Positions 33,073 through 46,430 of a stretch of 64,000 bases of DNA are shown piece by piece. A model generated the notes under the pieces. The model was not told the origin of the DNA and searched no databases. It saw only the letters and a program-made list of their open reading frames with translations. Numbering within the stretch: position 1 is the stretch's first letter; each line of letters opens with the position of its first letter. Source of the DNA: Protea cynaroides (Eukaryota > Streptophyta > Magnoliopsida > Proteales > Proteaceae). The stretch covers positions 71,071,939 to 71,135,938 of the forward strand of contig CM053272.1 in the NCBI GenBank assembly GCA_028583415.1. The letters run 5' to 3'. Position numbers and translations under genes: made by a program.

Positions 33073-33550
33073 GACCGCACGACCCAAAATTAGGTTTTTA
33101 AACCTGATTTTGGAGTCATTTCTTACTCTTTCTTCTTTCCTCCAACTCAACTCGCTTCCCCTGAGTTGTTACAGTATCGACCCCTAATGTCTGGTGATTA
33201 TTTCTTCCATTCACGACTTTCGTTCCTTTCCTTCAGGTATGCTCTCTACTGTTTCTCATTCTTAAGCTTTCAAAACTAGGTTTTTCTCTATTTATATCGT
33301 TTTCTTCAAATTAAAATTTTTCTAACCATAAAATTTTGATTTTTATTGGGGGCTTTTGCTATTGGCCAGCCAATGGACAAAATCCCTCAAGAAAATTTGA
33401 GTTTCATCGATTGGTTTTTGAGAAACTTGAAATTTTCCTCTTTTGACCTAATTTTTGAGATTTTTTTAATTTGTTGAAATTTCTTCAAATTCGATCTTCT
33501 TCGTTTAAATTTCCAATTGTATGAGCTTTGCATGATGGTTTGGAACATAT

Positions 33551-33677
33551 GTAAGTCCTTCTGCCCAGCTATTTGGGTGAAAAGTGAGGCTTTTGGCCAA
33601 ATCATGCTGTTATAATGCCGAAATTTTGAGTTTTTTACCATATTTAATATCTTGTTTATTTTTCTGTGTCGTTGCAG
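33551..33677 (+). other. Predicted 5'-leader intron of the D accessory ORF
   Basis: 127 nt, donor ATAT|GTAAGTCC, acceptor GTTGCAG|ATAGC. Confidence 0.6.
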
Positions 33678-33682
33678 ATAGC

Positions 33683-34323
33683 ATGGCTCGTACTAAGGTT
33701 CCCAGAGCTTATGATCCCATTCGTTTCTGCTCTAACGAGGCAGAGGCTCAGTATGCTCATTATGAGCGTAAGAAGGTGGAAGGGGGTCGCTGTGTAAACT
33801 TGGCTAGTCTAGCCTTGTTTAATGTAGAGGGTGCCTTCGGTGACACGGGTTGGCTTCCCGTGATCACATATGAGGCTTGTACCTATCCTACTTTGGTGAA
33901 GTAGTTCTATTGCAACTTCCAAGTAGTGGGTGATCGCAATGATACAGACAGGAGTAGGGAGCTCAGGATCACCAGCTATGTGAAAAGGGTGAAAGTTTCT
34001 TTCAACTGCCAGGAGTTGGCTGATCTCTTGGGCATATCAAACGACGGCCCCTTGGTGTACTATGCTCCTAAGGAACCCCAGTTCCTATCCTTAATGATGC
34101 GTGCTGAGATTGATAGCCAGCTTCTTAGAGGTGATCGCTGGGAGACGAAGGCAATCAACCTATGGCCAGAGCTTCGGGTGTACTGCAAGAACATTCAGCA
34201 CAACCTGATTCCCTAGAGTGGCCATTATGATAGGATTTCTCAGTTGACCCAGTATGTCCTGTACTATATTTGCACTAGGCAGCCTGTCTGCCTTGCTTAT
34301 ATTATCATCAGGACGACGATCCG
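33683..34323 (+). pseudogene. Accessory ORF of D, first part
   Basis: MARTKVPRAYDP start; conserved blocks as in B. TAG near 33904 and near 34215 replace sister CAG codons. Cut by E after ATCCG (34319-34323) within the IIIRTTIR segment; resumes at 46431. Confidence 0.8.
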
Positions 34324-36576
34324 TGTCACACCCCAATTCCACACTATTCAGAATGGTGTGATAAACTGCTAACAAACCAACGGTTCAACCAGGATCTTGA
34401 GTAGGCTATATCCGTGTTATCTAAACCCCATACATCCATAATCACAATCAGAGTAAATACACAATAGCGGAAGTCTTATAATAAAATGAACTGAGAATCT
34501 ATTGTTATATCAATATTTAAATAACAAATTATTCTGTATCAACTAAGACATAAATAAATAAATATCGAATACATGTCTTTAATAAATCCAAATAGGTAAA
34601 ACTAAAAAAACCTAATCGAATACACATGAGTTGCACTCGCAAGAGATGTCATGTGTATCCACTTCATCTTCAGCTACCATCGCTGCAACGTTTTCGTATT
34701 CTGGAGCATTTATATAATCTTCAACGGTTGTACCTGCATCATCAACTAAAAAAATATTCGACGTCGAAGGGTGAGCACACATCATGGCTCAGTGAGAAAA
34801 CAAAACAATGCAACAATACATATGCATGCAATCAATTCATATCTTTGGTCTGGTTTTACGTTTGCACTATGCTATAGAAAGGATAGGTGGCCACCGCACC
34901 TCTATGCACGAGAGTTTGGATACGCCCAATGACTCTCACCGTCACCCACAGCACCCATAATGAACATTGTACAATGAAGGTCACGTTTATCGATGCATAA
35001 CTCCATACCAATAAATTAAACCCTGATGGCTAGGGCTGCAAACGGGGCTCGCTACTAACCAATCCTAATGTCAACCAATGTATCCAAGGCCTCACCCCAG
35101 CATCCCTCAGAGCACCCGTAGAGATAGAGCTAAGGCCCCTGGGTAGAGTATAGGACTCAAGGACCGAGACCCTCCTTGATGCCCTACGTCGCAATAGTTC
35201 TGCTAAGGTAACGGTGATACGACGATGCTAATGCACAAGACTTGAGTCAGAGATAGAGCTAAAGTGCCCAGATCAAACACCGCATAACACCTCCCCTGAT
35301 GCCCTACTCACATCAAGCACACTAACCACACACAAACATTCACATGCATATTCCTAGCATCAATCATCATCATCATGTTATAAGTAAACAAAATTAAATA
35401 TGCATGGACAATAATAGCATGAATACTGGGTGACATGTTGAATGCACATTACAAGCATATTCGCATAAAATCAAGCATGGCATTGGACTCAAGAAAATAA
35501 AAGTAGTTTATTATTAACCAATTAGTTTAGGTCTTGTTCCCTCACCTTAGCTTGCTAATAGATACTCTTCCAAGCTTTAAAAGCACCTTTATATTACTAT
35601 TATATTTCTAGAAGACCTAACAAAGTCGATAAAATTTAATTAGAATTTATTTTAATTTTTAAAACCATTTTATTAACTGAGGGTCGGAGGTAGGGTCTGA
35701 GTTATGACTGACCCCTGGTGCGACCCTCCCCTAATCTAGACTTCCAGAACCCTGGGGGTCGATACTCAGGGTCACATAGGGTCGGATGGTCATCGACCCT
35801 CTGTGCGACCCCCTGTGGGTTTTGGTCAATTTTCCTCCTTTTAGTCCATTCTTCGTGTTTGGGGTCCTATGGCTTGCTCCTACAGTCCATTCAACATACA
35901 TTCCATGGTCTAGAACCATGAATCATCCACCTATATAGCTTTTATGTATTCTCCCATGGTTTTCCACGGAAACCTAACCATGGATTGATGGTTTGGGTTT
36001 CTTCGAGATCACACTCTCATCCTTATCTAACCTAAGGTCTGTAGAAATTCATGGAATTAGTATTCATACCTGAGAAGAATACTCCTTCTCTGCAATTCTT
36101 CTCCTTTTTACTTTTTCTTATCTCCCTTGCTTCTCTTCTTCTTCTCTTCCTTCTCTTCTCTTTCTCTCAATTCAATTAGGGTTGTAAAAGGAGTGAAAGA
36201 GGCTTAGGGACGTCCTATTTATAGGGTGGAAACTCCTAAACTAAGTCCCATTGAGATTTGGAAGGAATCCAATCAAAATTTGGAAACTTTTCTAATTTCA
36301 GTTTCTGGCGGTAACTGAGGGTCGATGATCCCGTCGACCCATGGTTTCCTAAAGTGTCCGACCCCCTCGGTAAAACAGGGGGTCTGACTTTCTGTCTTGG
36401 GGGGTCCGACCCTCCCTGGTTTGGTATGCGACCCTCCCTTTAAATTAAGTGTTTTTAGGTCGATTTGATACCTGGGATCACGATCTCCTTTACGCCCTTG
36501 GTCCATTCATCTCGTCCAGGATGGGTAAACCTGATTCAAGGTGGTAAGACCGGGTTAGTTTGATACGGGTCTTACA
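34324..36576 (-). repeat. 3' LTR of E
   Basis: Minus-strand TGTAAGACCC to GGGGTGTGACA. TATAAATA complement at 36216-36223, GGGTCGA clusters (35685-35815, 36319-36450), LTR exon 34612-34733. It lacks the fourfold AAAGGTTAACGTTTATTG array of A and B. Confidence 0.93.
34612..34733 (-). CDS. LTR exon of E (3' LTR copy)
   Basis: 122 nt open exon with TTVEDYINAPEYENVAAMVA and a final CECNSCVFD, stop at 34612-34614. The Met of B and C is Ile here, so the exon does not depend on its own ATG. Donor partner at 36621. Confidence 0.5.
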
Positions 36577-36588
36577 ACTCCCCCCTAC
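36577..36588 (-). promoter_or_regulatory. Polypurine tract of E
   Basis: Minus-strand TAGGGGGGAGT abutting the LTR. Confidence 0.8.
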
Positions 36589-39500
36589 TTATAAAAATTT
36601 TGTCCCCAAAATTATACGTACCTTCTGAATCAAATAAGTGAGGGTATTGCTTCCGCATAGCATTCTCTTCATCCCAAGTATTTCTTCCATGTCTCTACTT
36701 TTCCAAATAACCTTAACATAATAGATATCTCGGTTGCGTAGTCGTTGAACCTTTCGACTGGTGATTTCTGTTGGTGTTACTTCAAATGTTAATTCATCAG
36801 TCAATTCTGATAGATCTACTGTCAGGACGTGCGTTGGATCCTTGACATACTTCTTCAATAGGGAAATATGAAATACGTCATGCACACTTGACATAGATGG
36901 TGGTATTGCTAACTGATAAGCCACTTTTCCACGCTTAGCTAGAATCTCATACGGTTCGACATATCTTGGACTGAGTTTCCCTTTCTGCCCGAACCGTTTC
37001 AATCCTCGCATAGGCGATACCTTCAAGAATACTTTATCACCTACAGCGAACTCAAGATCTCTGCGTCGAGTATTTGCATATTGCTTCTGACGGTTCTGAG
37101 CTGTTTTTATCCTTTCCTTGATAATGTCTACCACTCGACAAGTCTCTTCAACAAATTCTGGTCCATCAATACTACGTTCTCCAACTTCATTCCAAAACAA
37201 CGGAGTTAGACACTTTCTGCCATACAGTGCTTCATATGGTGACATCTGTATAGTATCCTGATAGCTATTGTTATAAGCGAACTCGATCAGTTGTAACTTT
37301 TCATCCCATGATCCTTTGAAATCAATTACACATGCGCGTAGCATATCTTCTAGAATCTAGATTGTACGCTCTGATTGTCCATCTGTCTGTGGGTGGAATG
37401 CAGTACTGAACTTCAATGTTGTACCCATAGCCTTTTGCAATCCCTCCCAAAACTTGGAAGTAAATCGGGGATCTCTATTGAATACAATGCTCTCTGGTAC
37501 ACCGTGTAACCGAACAATATTATCCACATACAGCTTTGCTAACCTTTCCAGTGTATACTGAGGTCGTATCGGTATGAAGCGAGCTGTCTTAGTCAGACGG
37601 TCTACAATCACCCAAACTGCGTCAACTACTCGAGGAGTCAGTGGTAATCCCGTGACGAAGTCCATAGTGATGCAGTCCCATTTCCATGCTGGTTCCGATA
37701 ACGGCTATAACAGTCCTGCGGGTCTTTGTCATTCGGCCTTTACTTTCTGACAATTTAGGCATTGAGACACGAACTTAGCTACATCTGCTTTCATTCCTCT
37801 CCACCAATATAGTTTCTTTAGATCATGATACATTTTTGTGCTTCTAGGATTTATCAAATAAATGGTGGTATGGGCTTCTTTCATCAGTCGGTGTCTAATG
37901 TCCACATTTTTTGTTTCAGGTACACATATTCTTCCTTTGTATTTCAGTACTTTCTCTTCATCCAAGGTGAACTCAGGGTTAGTCCTACCTTTCTCTATAT
38001 CTTCTTGTACTGTTCTCAGATAAGGATCTGATTTGATAGCTGTCTTCACTTCATCCATTATATCCGGTATAATTTTCAATGCCGCGAAAATATTTGAAAA
38101 TCGATGAATAAACCCTTGGTTGGGTGATCCATCCGTTGTATCTATCACATATTGCTCATTGCCATGATTGACTACCATTCCGGTAGTACATATACCTGCA
38201 GTTGTACTAACCTCCCCTTGAGATTTTATCATCGCCTTTCTGCTCAACGCATCCGCTACTATATTAGCTTTCCCCGGATGATAATGGATATCACAATCAT
38301 AGTCTTTCAATAGTTACAACCATCTTCTTTGTCTCATATTCAACTCCTTCTGATTAAATAAATAAGTAAGACTTTTATGGTCCAACTTAATCTGGAACTT
38401 CTCTCCGTATAGGTAATGTCTTCATATCTTGATAGCATGTACTACTGCCGTTAACTCCAAATCATGAGTGGGATAATTTTTCTCATGTATCTTTAACTGT
38501 CTTGAGGCATAAGCAATTACTTGTTCTCCTTGCATAAGCACACATCCTAATCCCAGTCCCGACGCATCAATGTATAGGGTAAATGGCTGTCCTGGGACAG
38601 GAATAGTTAAAATCAGAGCGGATATCAATCTGATCTTCAATGTCTGGAAGCTCTTCTCACATTTATCCATCCACATAAACTTTTCACCTTTCTTAGTCAA
38701 ACTGGTGAGAGGTACGGCAATCCGAGAATAGTCTTCCATAAATCTCCGATAATATCCAGCGAGACCCAGAAAACTTCTTATTTCTACAACACTTTTTGGT
38801 GTTTCTCACTTTACAGTAGCCTCGATCTTGCTGGGGTCCACTTTGATTCCTTCAGCGGATACCACATGGCCTAAGAAGGCGACTTCACTTAGCCAAAACT
38901 CACACTTTGAAAATTTTGCATACAACTTCTCTTTCCTTAAACGTTGTAGGGCGGCGTTTAGATTCTTAAGTGGGTTTCCTTGTCCTTGGAATATATCAAT
39001 ATATGATCAATAAATACTATAACCGACGTATCCAACATGTCGTGGAAAACCCGGTTCATAAGTTTCATGAAAGTTGTTGGTGCATTTGTTAATCCAAAAG
39101 ACATGACCAAGAATTCATAATGTCCATATCTGGTCCTGAAAGCTGTCTTAGGAATATCACCCTCTTTAATCTTCAGCTAATTGTAACCGGACTGAAGGTC
39201 GATCTTAGAAAATACTTTCGCTCCTTGCAACTGATCGAACAAGTCATCGATCCGAGGTAGTGGATATCGATTCTTGATTGTCAGTTTGTTCAGCTCCCGA
39301 TAGTCGATACATAATCGAACGCTACCGTCCTTTTTCTTTACAAATAATACCGGTGCTCCCCATGGTGATATACTGGGTCGAGTATAACCCTTGTCCAGTA
39401 GTTCCTGTAGTTGCACTTTCAATTCCTTCAGTTCAGTAGGAGTCATTCTATAAGGTGCTTTTGATACTGGTGCGGCTCCAAGTATAAGGTTTATCACAAA

Positions 39501-40060
39501 CTCGGTGGCTCTGTCGGGTGGTAATCCTGGTAGTTCCTCCGGAAAGACGTCGGGATAGTCCCGCACGACATCAATATCTTTCATTCGTGGTGCTTCCTTG
39601 GTTAGGTCGACCACTGATACTAGATACCCGACTGCCCCCTTCTCAAGGCACTTCTTAGTCTTTAGTGCTGAGAGTTTGAGCTTGCGTTTACGGGGCAGTT
39701 TGGTTCCCGCAAAACTAAATTCTGCTTCTTCTTTGTCTTTAAATGTTAGCTTCTTTTTGGTGCATAATAGGTTTGCAGAATGCCGAGCTAACCAGTCCAT
39801 TCCCAAGATGACATCAAAGTCTGCCATCCCAAGTTGGATCAAGGTTGCATCTAAGGTTTTCTCGCCAATGAGAACTGGACATGGCCCATAACCATTCTCT
39901 AATTCCACTTCTAACCCCATCGGTGAACGTACAAGTAGTTTGTAGTCCAATGTTCTGATGGGTAAGTTCAGCTTCTTTCCAAACGACACCGATATAAAGG
40001 AATGAGTAGCTCCTGAATCGAAGAGTACTCTGGTGGGTATGCCATTTATAGGTATGATAC
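36589..40060 (-). pseudogene. pol: pol of element E, heavily interrupted
   Basis: Protease (DSGA near 40005), RT, RNase H, integrase and chromodomain-like tail are all recognisable. Stops: TAG at 39177 (SGYNxLK), TGA near 38420 (Trp), TAA near 38312 (sister GAA), TGA near 37728 (sister CGA), TAG near 37708 and 37356 (sister CAG), plus shifts near 38800-39000. The RT active site reads FIDH because codon 39003-39005 is CAT where the others have GAT, so catalysis would be lost even without the stops. Donor AAG|GTACGT is kept at 36621. Confidence 0.9.
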
Positions 40061-40128
40061 CTGTGATTTGTTTAAACTTAGTCTACATGCTTACCCATTG
40101 TAATACAGCTTAAAGGTTTAGGTCATAC
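40061..40128 (-). other. Intron-like segment between gag and pol of E
   Basis: 68 nt, donor ACAG|GTATGAC, GACTAAG, acceptor AATCACAG|GT. The gag and pol frames differ by 2 and are brought together only by removing these 68 nt. Confidence 0.7.
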
Positions 40129-41391
40129 CTGTGACCACATCGGGTGATGCGGCAGCTTCCTCAAACGTAACAGCATAAACTCGTCCTTGATGTTGTGGCT
40201 TCTGGGGTTTAGGACACTCTCTCATCATATGTCTCACTTGATTGCAGTTATAACATCTTGGACTTTCAGTATTTGGCTTTGGTTGCTGCTGAGCTGCTTG
40301 AGTGGTCTTGGGTGCAGCGGTGAAATTCTGAGTACGGAAAGGCTTGTATGTCTTGTTATTACCTCCGTTGTAAGAATTACCAGCTGGCCTTTTCACACCC
40401 CTGTTTTGCATAAAATAGCTTTCCTTCTGGATCGATTCAATAACTCGAGCAATTTGCACGGCTTCATTATAAATCTTCTTGTCTAAGCCCAGCACGTGCT
40501 CTCTGATGCTTCCCTGAGTCCCGTGACAAACCTATGGGTTTTGGTGTCCTCTTCTTGCATACTAAGTGGTGCAAAGAAAAACAGCTTCTCATAACGCTGT
40601 TGATATGCATCCACAGACATCTAGCCCTGATATAAACTCAGGAACTCCTTCTCCATAGAATCCTTGAAGCTTCAGGGAAAATACTTCTCAAAGAACGCTT
40701 CTTTATAAATAGCCCAAGTCAATAGGACGTGCTTGGTCAGTAGATATGCCCTGGTAGATTTTCACCAATGATGTGCATCGCCTTTCAGCATGAAGGTGGC
40801 ACATAACACCTTTTCTTCTTCAGTAATAGTCATCATGAGAAAGTTTCTCTCCATCTCGTCGATCCAATGTGTTGGCCATAACGGATCCGACAGTTTACCG
40901 TTAAATTCCTTGGGCTTCATCTTCAGAAATCTCTCAACCAGTCGAGAGTGATCCATCTGATTTTGGGGGTATGCCCCAAACATAGGTTGTGGATACTGAT
41001 ACTAAACCTAAGCTGCTTCCGGACCAGGTACTGGGATCTGTGCAGCTGGTGGTTGAGGTGTTTGAGGTGCTGGGTGGTTACCCACCGGTGCTGCACTGGC
41101 TTGTCCAGTCTGCATGGGTGTAGCATGTGCGGCCTGGAACATAATCCCCATTGCAACTTGCATTTGAGCCTGTGCATGTTGCATCTGTTGCAGCTGTTGT
41201 GCTAGATTCATTACCACGGTTTCTAACTCCGGTGGTGGACGTGGCAAGTTGGTAGGATTTGCCTGGTCTGGATTTCCTGGGGGTACAACCTGCGAATTTC
41301 CCTGTGCATATATATTCTCCTGGCTAGTTTCCTCCACAGGTGGTGGTGGAACTGCATTTCTACTCTGCCTGGTTACTCTACGTCCAGACAT
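40118..41391 (-). pseudogene. gag: gag of element E, interrupted
   Basis: MSGRRVTRQSRN start, same domains as the B protein, knuckle CYNCNQVRHMMREC. Stops: TAG near 41007 (shared with A), TAG just after it, TGA near 40766 (Trp), TAG near 40622, and a one-base loss near 40510. The pre-ATG acceptor TTTTCAG of the others is TTTTCAA here. Confidence 0.9.
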
Positions 41392-41532
41392 GTTTCCATC
41401 TGAGATTGGTGGTGCTTGAAAATCATCAAAATAGGTGAGTCAATCATTTATACTACATGTAGGCACGCTAACCGATGTAAAATCCCAAAATGTTCAGCTC
41501 ATTTTATGAAAAATATTTTCTTTTCTATGCAG

Positions 41533-41722
41533 GGTCGATGGTATGTCCGACCCTCAGTATCCGACCCTGGGAATGACCTGTTCTTCACGAGAGCTGGGGG
41601 TCGATGTGGGGGTCGATGGGTATCCGACCCTCAGTATCCGACCCTAGTTTTCTGTCAGATTCCCAAGAGCTGAGGGTTGATCTAGGGGTCGATGATCCTG
41701 GCCAAATTGTCCGACCCTCAGA
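41533..41722. repeat. GGGTCGA/TCGACCC motif cluster in the gag-accessory spacer of E
   Basis: Same unit arrangement as in A and B between gag (41391) and the accessory ORF (42331). Confidence 0.75.
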
Positions 41723-42195
41723 CCAAAAAATCAGACCTTTAAGATCCGATTCTGGGTTCATTTCCCCTCATTTCTCTCCCGTTTCGACTCGTCTCCCACC
41801 TCTGAGTTGCTATAGTGCCACCCCGCTATTTTGGTCAGTTTGGATCCGTGTTTCGACGTCCACATCATCCCTACAGGTATGCTTTCTCTTTTTTTTTTTG
41901 CCTGTTTTTGGGTTTCCATTTCTAGGTTTTTGTCCATTTAACTTGTATTTTTCAAATTAAACTTTTTTCAACCGTAAAAATTTGATTTTTATTGGGGGCT
42001 TTTATTATTTGTGTCTCGAGGAACGAAAGCCCTCAAAAATTTTTGAGTTTCATCGGTTGGTTATCGAGAACTTGGATTTTTGCTCTTTTTGCCCTAATTT
42101 GTCGAAATTTTTTATTTCTCGTAATTTCTTCAAATTGGACTTCATTAGCTAGAATTTCCTACTATCTGAGTGTTGTAGGACATGTTGGGACCTAC

Positions 42196-42325
42196 GTAAG
42201 TCCTCCTGCCCACGTGTCTGGGTGACAAGTGAGGCTTTCGGCCAACTTACGTCGTTATAATGTCAAAATTTTGGATTTCTATCTTATTGACATATAATCT
42301 GTTTTCTTTTCTTTCTTATTGGCAG
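42196..42325 (+). other. Predicted 5'-leader intron of the E accessory ORF
   Basis: 130 nt, donor CTAC|GTAAGTCC, acceptor TTGGCAG|ATACC; upstream donor CTACAG|GTATGC at about 41878. Confidence 0.6.
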
Positions 42326-42330
42326 ATACC

Positions 42331-43599
42331 ATGGCTCGTACCAAGGTACCCAGAGTTTGTGATCCTCTTCGCTTCCGTTCCAACGAAGTCGAGGCACAAT
42401 ATGCCCACTTTGTTCGTAAGAAAGTGGAGGGAGGTCGTATGGCGAACTTGGCTGAGTTAGTCTTGTTCAATGTGGAGAGAGCCTTTGGTGATATGGGGTG
42501 GCTCCCTGTCATTACTTACGACGCTTGCACATGCCCGGATTTAGTGCGACAGTTTTATTGTAATCTCCAGGTGGTGGGGGATTACAATGATGTGGATAGG
42601 GGTCACGAGCTCAGGATTACTAGCTACGTCAAGGGAGTTGTGGTCTCTTTTGACTACCGGTAGCTAGCGGATTTGTAGGGCATTTCCTATGATGGCCCTA
42701 TGGTTTACTGTGCTCTTGGAGAGCCCCAATTCGTCTCCACAAAGATGAGGGCTGAATTTGATAGTCAGTTGCTACGACCTGATCACTGGCAGATGAGGGC
42801 TTGCTATATGCATCCGGCTCCACGGGTCTTTTGCAAGATTATCCAGCATAATCTGATTCCACAAAGTGGCCATTACGAGAGGGTTTCTCAGCTGACCCAG
42901 TATCTTCTGTACAGCATTTACACAAGACAGTCCATCTGCCTTCCTTACATCATCATGCGGATTATGATCAGTGCCACATTGCCCAGTCATAGGGGTAATC
43001 TACCCTATGGACGTATGATCACCATATTGCTGACCCGCCTGAGAGTTGATTTAGTGGATGAGAAGATTCCGAAGAAAACCTTCTCATCGCCTCTAGATTG
43101 GGAGGCTATTTGCAAGATGGTCTTGTGGGATGCCCAAGTCAGTGACGAGGAGAGGAACGAGATGGTGCGCCCTCACACTCGCATCGAGATCGCTGACGTT
43201 GAGGCAGCAGCAGCTGCAGCTGGGGTCCCTGGTGGTGCTGTCGGGGATGATGATCGTCTTTACATGGATGTGGATTCCATACCACATCCTTCTTCTACAC
43301 ATGCTGCTGGAGCGAGTACATCTTTTGCGAATGTTCCTTCACATGCAGCTGGTCCTTCGCGTCCACCTTCTGATGACGTGCTGAGTATGTTTCATGAGAT
43401 TAGAGAGGCTCAGCGCGCATCAGATCTAAGGATAGTGGAGCTTCTAGACGCTCAGCGCCGGACTGATCAGTGGGTGGCTGATCTCACAGCTAGTCTTCAG
43501 ACGACTCAGACTCAGGTGGCCTGATTGACTAGAGTCTATGCCGAGGACTATGACAGAGACTGCGAGGCACCGCCTCTTCCTTTACCTCCGGCTTCATGA
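42331..43599 (+). pseudogene. Accessory ORF of E on the strand opposite to gag
   Basis: MARTKVPRVCDP start, closest to the A and B proteins, with the same blocks and C-terminal heptad region. Stops: TAG 42661-42663 (sister CAG), TAG about 42676 (sister TTG), TGA near 43522. Natural stop TGA 43597-43599. Confidence 0.8.
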
Positions 43600-43626
43600 G
43601 TGTATCTTTTCCTTCTTCTTGTACTA

Positions 43627-43660
43627 CAGAGTAACTATCTGGGTTGTGGACTGTACTCTG
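43627..43660. ncRNA. Conserved hairpin between accessory ORF and primer site, E
   Basis: Outer stem CAGAGTA/TACTCTG kept; the inner stem is weakened (CTATCT). Confidence 0.45.
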
Positions 43661-43864
43661 CTTTAGTTATGTATATATGTTTGTTTCTTTCACATTGTAT
43701 TTAAAATTTGTTTCCCCTTTAATAGATGCATTATTCTCTTTTTAAATTGGTCTCAAACATTACTTGTGCTTATAGTGGGTTAATATTACCGTTTTTACTT
43801 TTTATCCTATCTCAGTTCATAATTGGTTGTGAAAGTATGCTGATCTAGCGGATAAGGCCTGAAA

Positions 43865-43876
43865 GCTCTGATACCA
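43865..43876 (-). promoter_or_regulatory. Primer-binding site of E (initiator-Met tRNA type)
   Basis: Minus-strand TGGTATCAGAGC, three bases inside the LTR end. Confidence 0.9.
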
Positions 43877-44167
43877 AGTTGTCACACCCCAATTCCGTAC
43901 TATTCATAATGGTGTGATGAACCGCTAACAAACCAACGGTTCAACCAGGATCTCGAGTAGGCTATATCCGTGTTATCTAAACCCCATACATCCATAATCA
44001 CAATCAGAGTAAATACACAATAGCGGAAGTCTTATAATAAAATGAACTGAGAATTTATTGTGATATCAATATTTAAATAACAAATTATTCTGTATCAACT
44101 AAGACATAAATAAATAAATATCAAATATATGTCTTTAATAAATCCAAATAGGTAAAACTAAAAAAAT

Positions 44168-44289
44168 CTAATCGAATACACATGAGTTGCACTCGCAAGA
44201 GATGTCATGTGTATCCACTTCATCTTCAGGTACCATCACTGCAACGTTCCCGTATTCTGGAGCATTTATATAATCTTCAACGGTTGTAC
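44168..44289 (-). CDS. LTR exon of E (5' LTR copy)
   Basis: 122 nt open exon, TTVEDYINAPEYGNVAVMV then CECNSCVFD. Confidence 0.4.
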
Positions 44290-45843
44290 CTGCATCATCA
44301 ACTAAAAAAAATATTTGACGTCGAAGGGTGAGCACACATCACGGCTCAGTGAGAAAACAAAACAATGCAACAATACATATGCATGCAATCAATTCATATC
44401 TTTGGTCTGGTTTTACGTTTGCACTGTGCTTTAGAAAGGATAGGTGGCCACCGCACCTCTATACACGAGAGTGTGGATATGCCCGATGACTCTCATCGTC
44501 GCCCACAGCACCCATAATGAACATTGTACAACGAAGGTCACATTTATCGATGCACAACTCCATACCAACAAATTAACCCCTGATGGCTAGGGCAGCAAAC
44601 GGGATTCGCTACTAACCAATCCTAATGTCAACCAATGTATCCAAGGCCTCACCCCAGCATCCCTCAGAGCACCCGTAGAGATAGAGCTAAGGCCCCTCGG
44701 TAGAGTATAGGACTCAAGGACCGAAACCCTCCTTGATGCCCTACGTCGCAATAGTTCTGCTAAGGTAACGACGATACGAAGATGCTAATGCACAAGACTT
44801 GAGTCAAAGATAGAGCTAAAGTGCCCGGATCAAACACCGCATAACACCTCCCCTGATGCCCTACTAGCATCAAGCTTACTAACCACACACAAACATTCAC
44901 ATGCCTATTCCTAGCATCAATCATCATCATCATGTTATAAGTAAACAAAATTAAATATGCATGGACAATAATAGCAAGAATATTGGATGACATATTGAAT
45001 GCACATTACAAGCATATTCGCATAGAATCAAGCATGGCATTGGACTCAAGAAAATAAAAGTAGTTTATTATTAACCAATTAGTTTAGGTCATGTTCCCTC
45101 ACCTTGGCTTGCTAATAGATACTCTTCCAAGCTTTAGAATCACCTTTATATTGCTATTATATTGCCAGAAGACCTAACAAAGTCGATAAAATTTAATTAG
45201 AATTTATTTTAATTTTTAAAACCATTCTATTAACTGAGGGTCGGAGGTAGGGTCTGAGTTATGACCGACCCCTGGTGCGACCCTCCCCTAATCTAGACTT
45301 CCAGAACCCTGGGGGTCGATACTCAGGGTCACATAGGGTTGGATGGTCATCGACCCTCTATGCGACCCCTTGTGGGTTTTGGTCAATTTTCCTCCTTTTA
45401 GTCCATTCTTCGTGTTTGGGGTCCTATGGCTTGCTCCTACAGTCCATTCAACATACATTCCATGGTCTAGAACCATGAATCATCCACCTATATAGCTTTT
45501 ATGTATTCTCCCATGATTTTCCATGGAAACCTAACCATGGATTGATGGTTTGGGTTTCTCCAAGATCACACTCTCATCCTTATCTAACCTAAGGTCTGTA
45601 GAAATTCATGGAATTAGTATTCATACCTGAGAAGAATACTCCTTCTCTGTAATTCTTCTCCTTTTTACTTTTTCTTCTCTCCCTTGCTTCTCTTCTTCTT
45701 CTCTTCCTTCTCTTCTCTTTCTATCAATTCAATTAGGGTTGTAAAAGGAGTGAAAGAGGCTTAGGGATGTCCTATTTATAGGGTGGAAACTCCTAAACTA
45801 AGTCCCATTGAGATTTGGAAGGAATCCAATCGAAAATTTGGAA

Positions 45844-46409
45844 ACTTTCTTAATTTCAGTTTTTGGCGGCAACTGAGGGTCGATGATCCCGTCGACCCTT
45901 GGTTTCCTAAAGTGTTCGACCCCCTCTGTAAAACAGGGGGTCTGACTTTCTGTCTTGGGGGGTCCGACCCTCCATTGTTGGGTATGCGACCCTCCCTTTA
46001 AATTAAGTGTTTTTGGGTCAATTTGATACCTGGGATCACGATCTCCTTCACGCCCTTGGTCCATTCATCTCGTCCAGGATGGGTAAACCTGGTTTAAGGT
46101 GGTAAGTCCGGGTTAGTTTGACACTTTCCTAATTTCTGTTTCTGGCGGCAATTGAGGGTCGATGAGAGGGTCGATGATCCCGTCGACCCTTGGTTTCCTA
46201 AAGTGTCTGACCCCCTCTGTAAAACAGGGGGTCTGAATTTCTGTCTTGGGGGGTCCGACCCCCCCTTGCTGGGTATGCAACCCTCCCTTTAAAATAAGTG
46301 TTTTTGGGTCGATTTGATACCTGGGATCACGATCTCCTTCACGCCCTTGGTCCATTCATCTCGTCCAGGATGGGTAAACCTGGTTCAAGGTGGTAAGACC
46401 GGGTTAGTT
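45844..46409. repeat. 279 bp tandem duplication in U3 of the E 5' LTR
   Basis: Both copies run from ACTTTC(C/T)TAATTTC through the GGGTCGA cluster to GGGTTAGTTTGA. The second has an extra 14 bp GAGGGTCGAT unit. Absent from the partner LTR. Confidence 0.9.
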
Positions 46410-46430
46410 TGATACGGGTCTTACAATTCG

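Larger units (their letters stand above)
34324..46425 (-). mobile_element. Complete LTR retrotransposon E (Tekay-like), nested in the accessory ORF of D
   Basis: 12,102 bp, LTRs of 2253 and 2546 bp, 5 bp flanks ATCCG/ATTCG (one mismatch), iMet primer site and polypurine tract. I count about twelve LTR differences in the first 295 nt (about 4%), so it appears older than B. gag and pol carry many stops. Removing E and one duplication restores the accessory reading frame of D. Confidence 0.93.
43880..46425 (-). repeat. 5' LTR of E, with internal duplication
   Basis: 2546 bp, 293 bp longer than its partner because the outer U3 region is present twice (45844-46122 and 46123 to about 46409). TATAAATA complement at 45773-45780. 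Confidence 0.93.
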
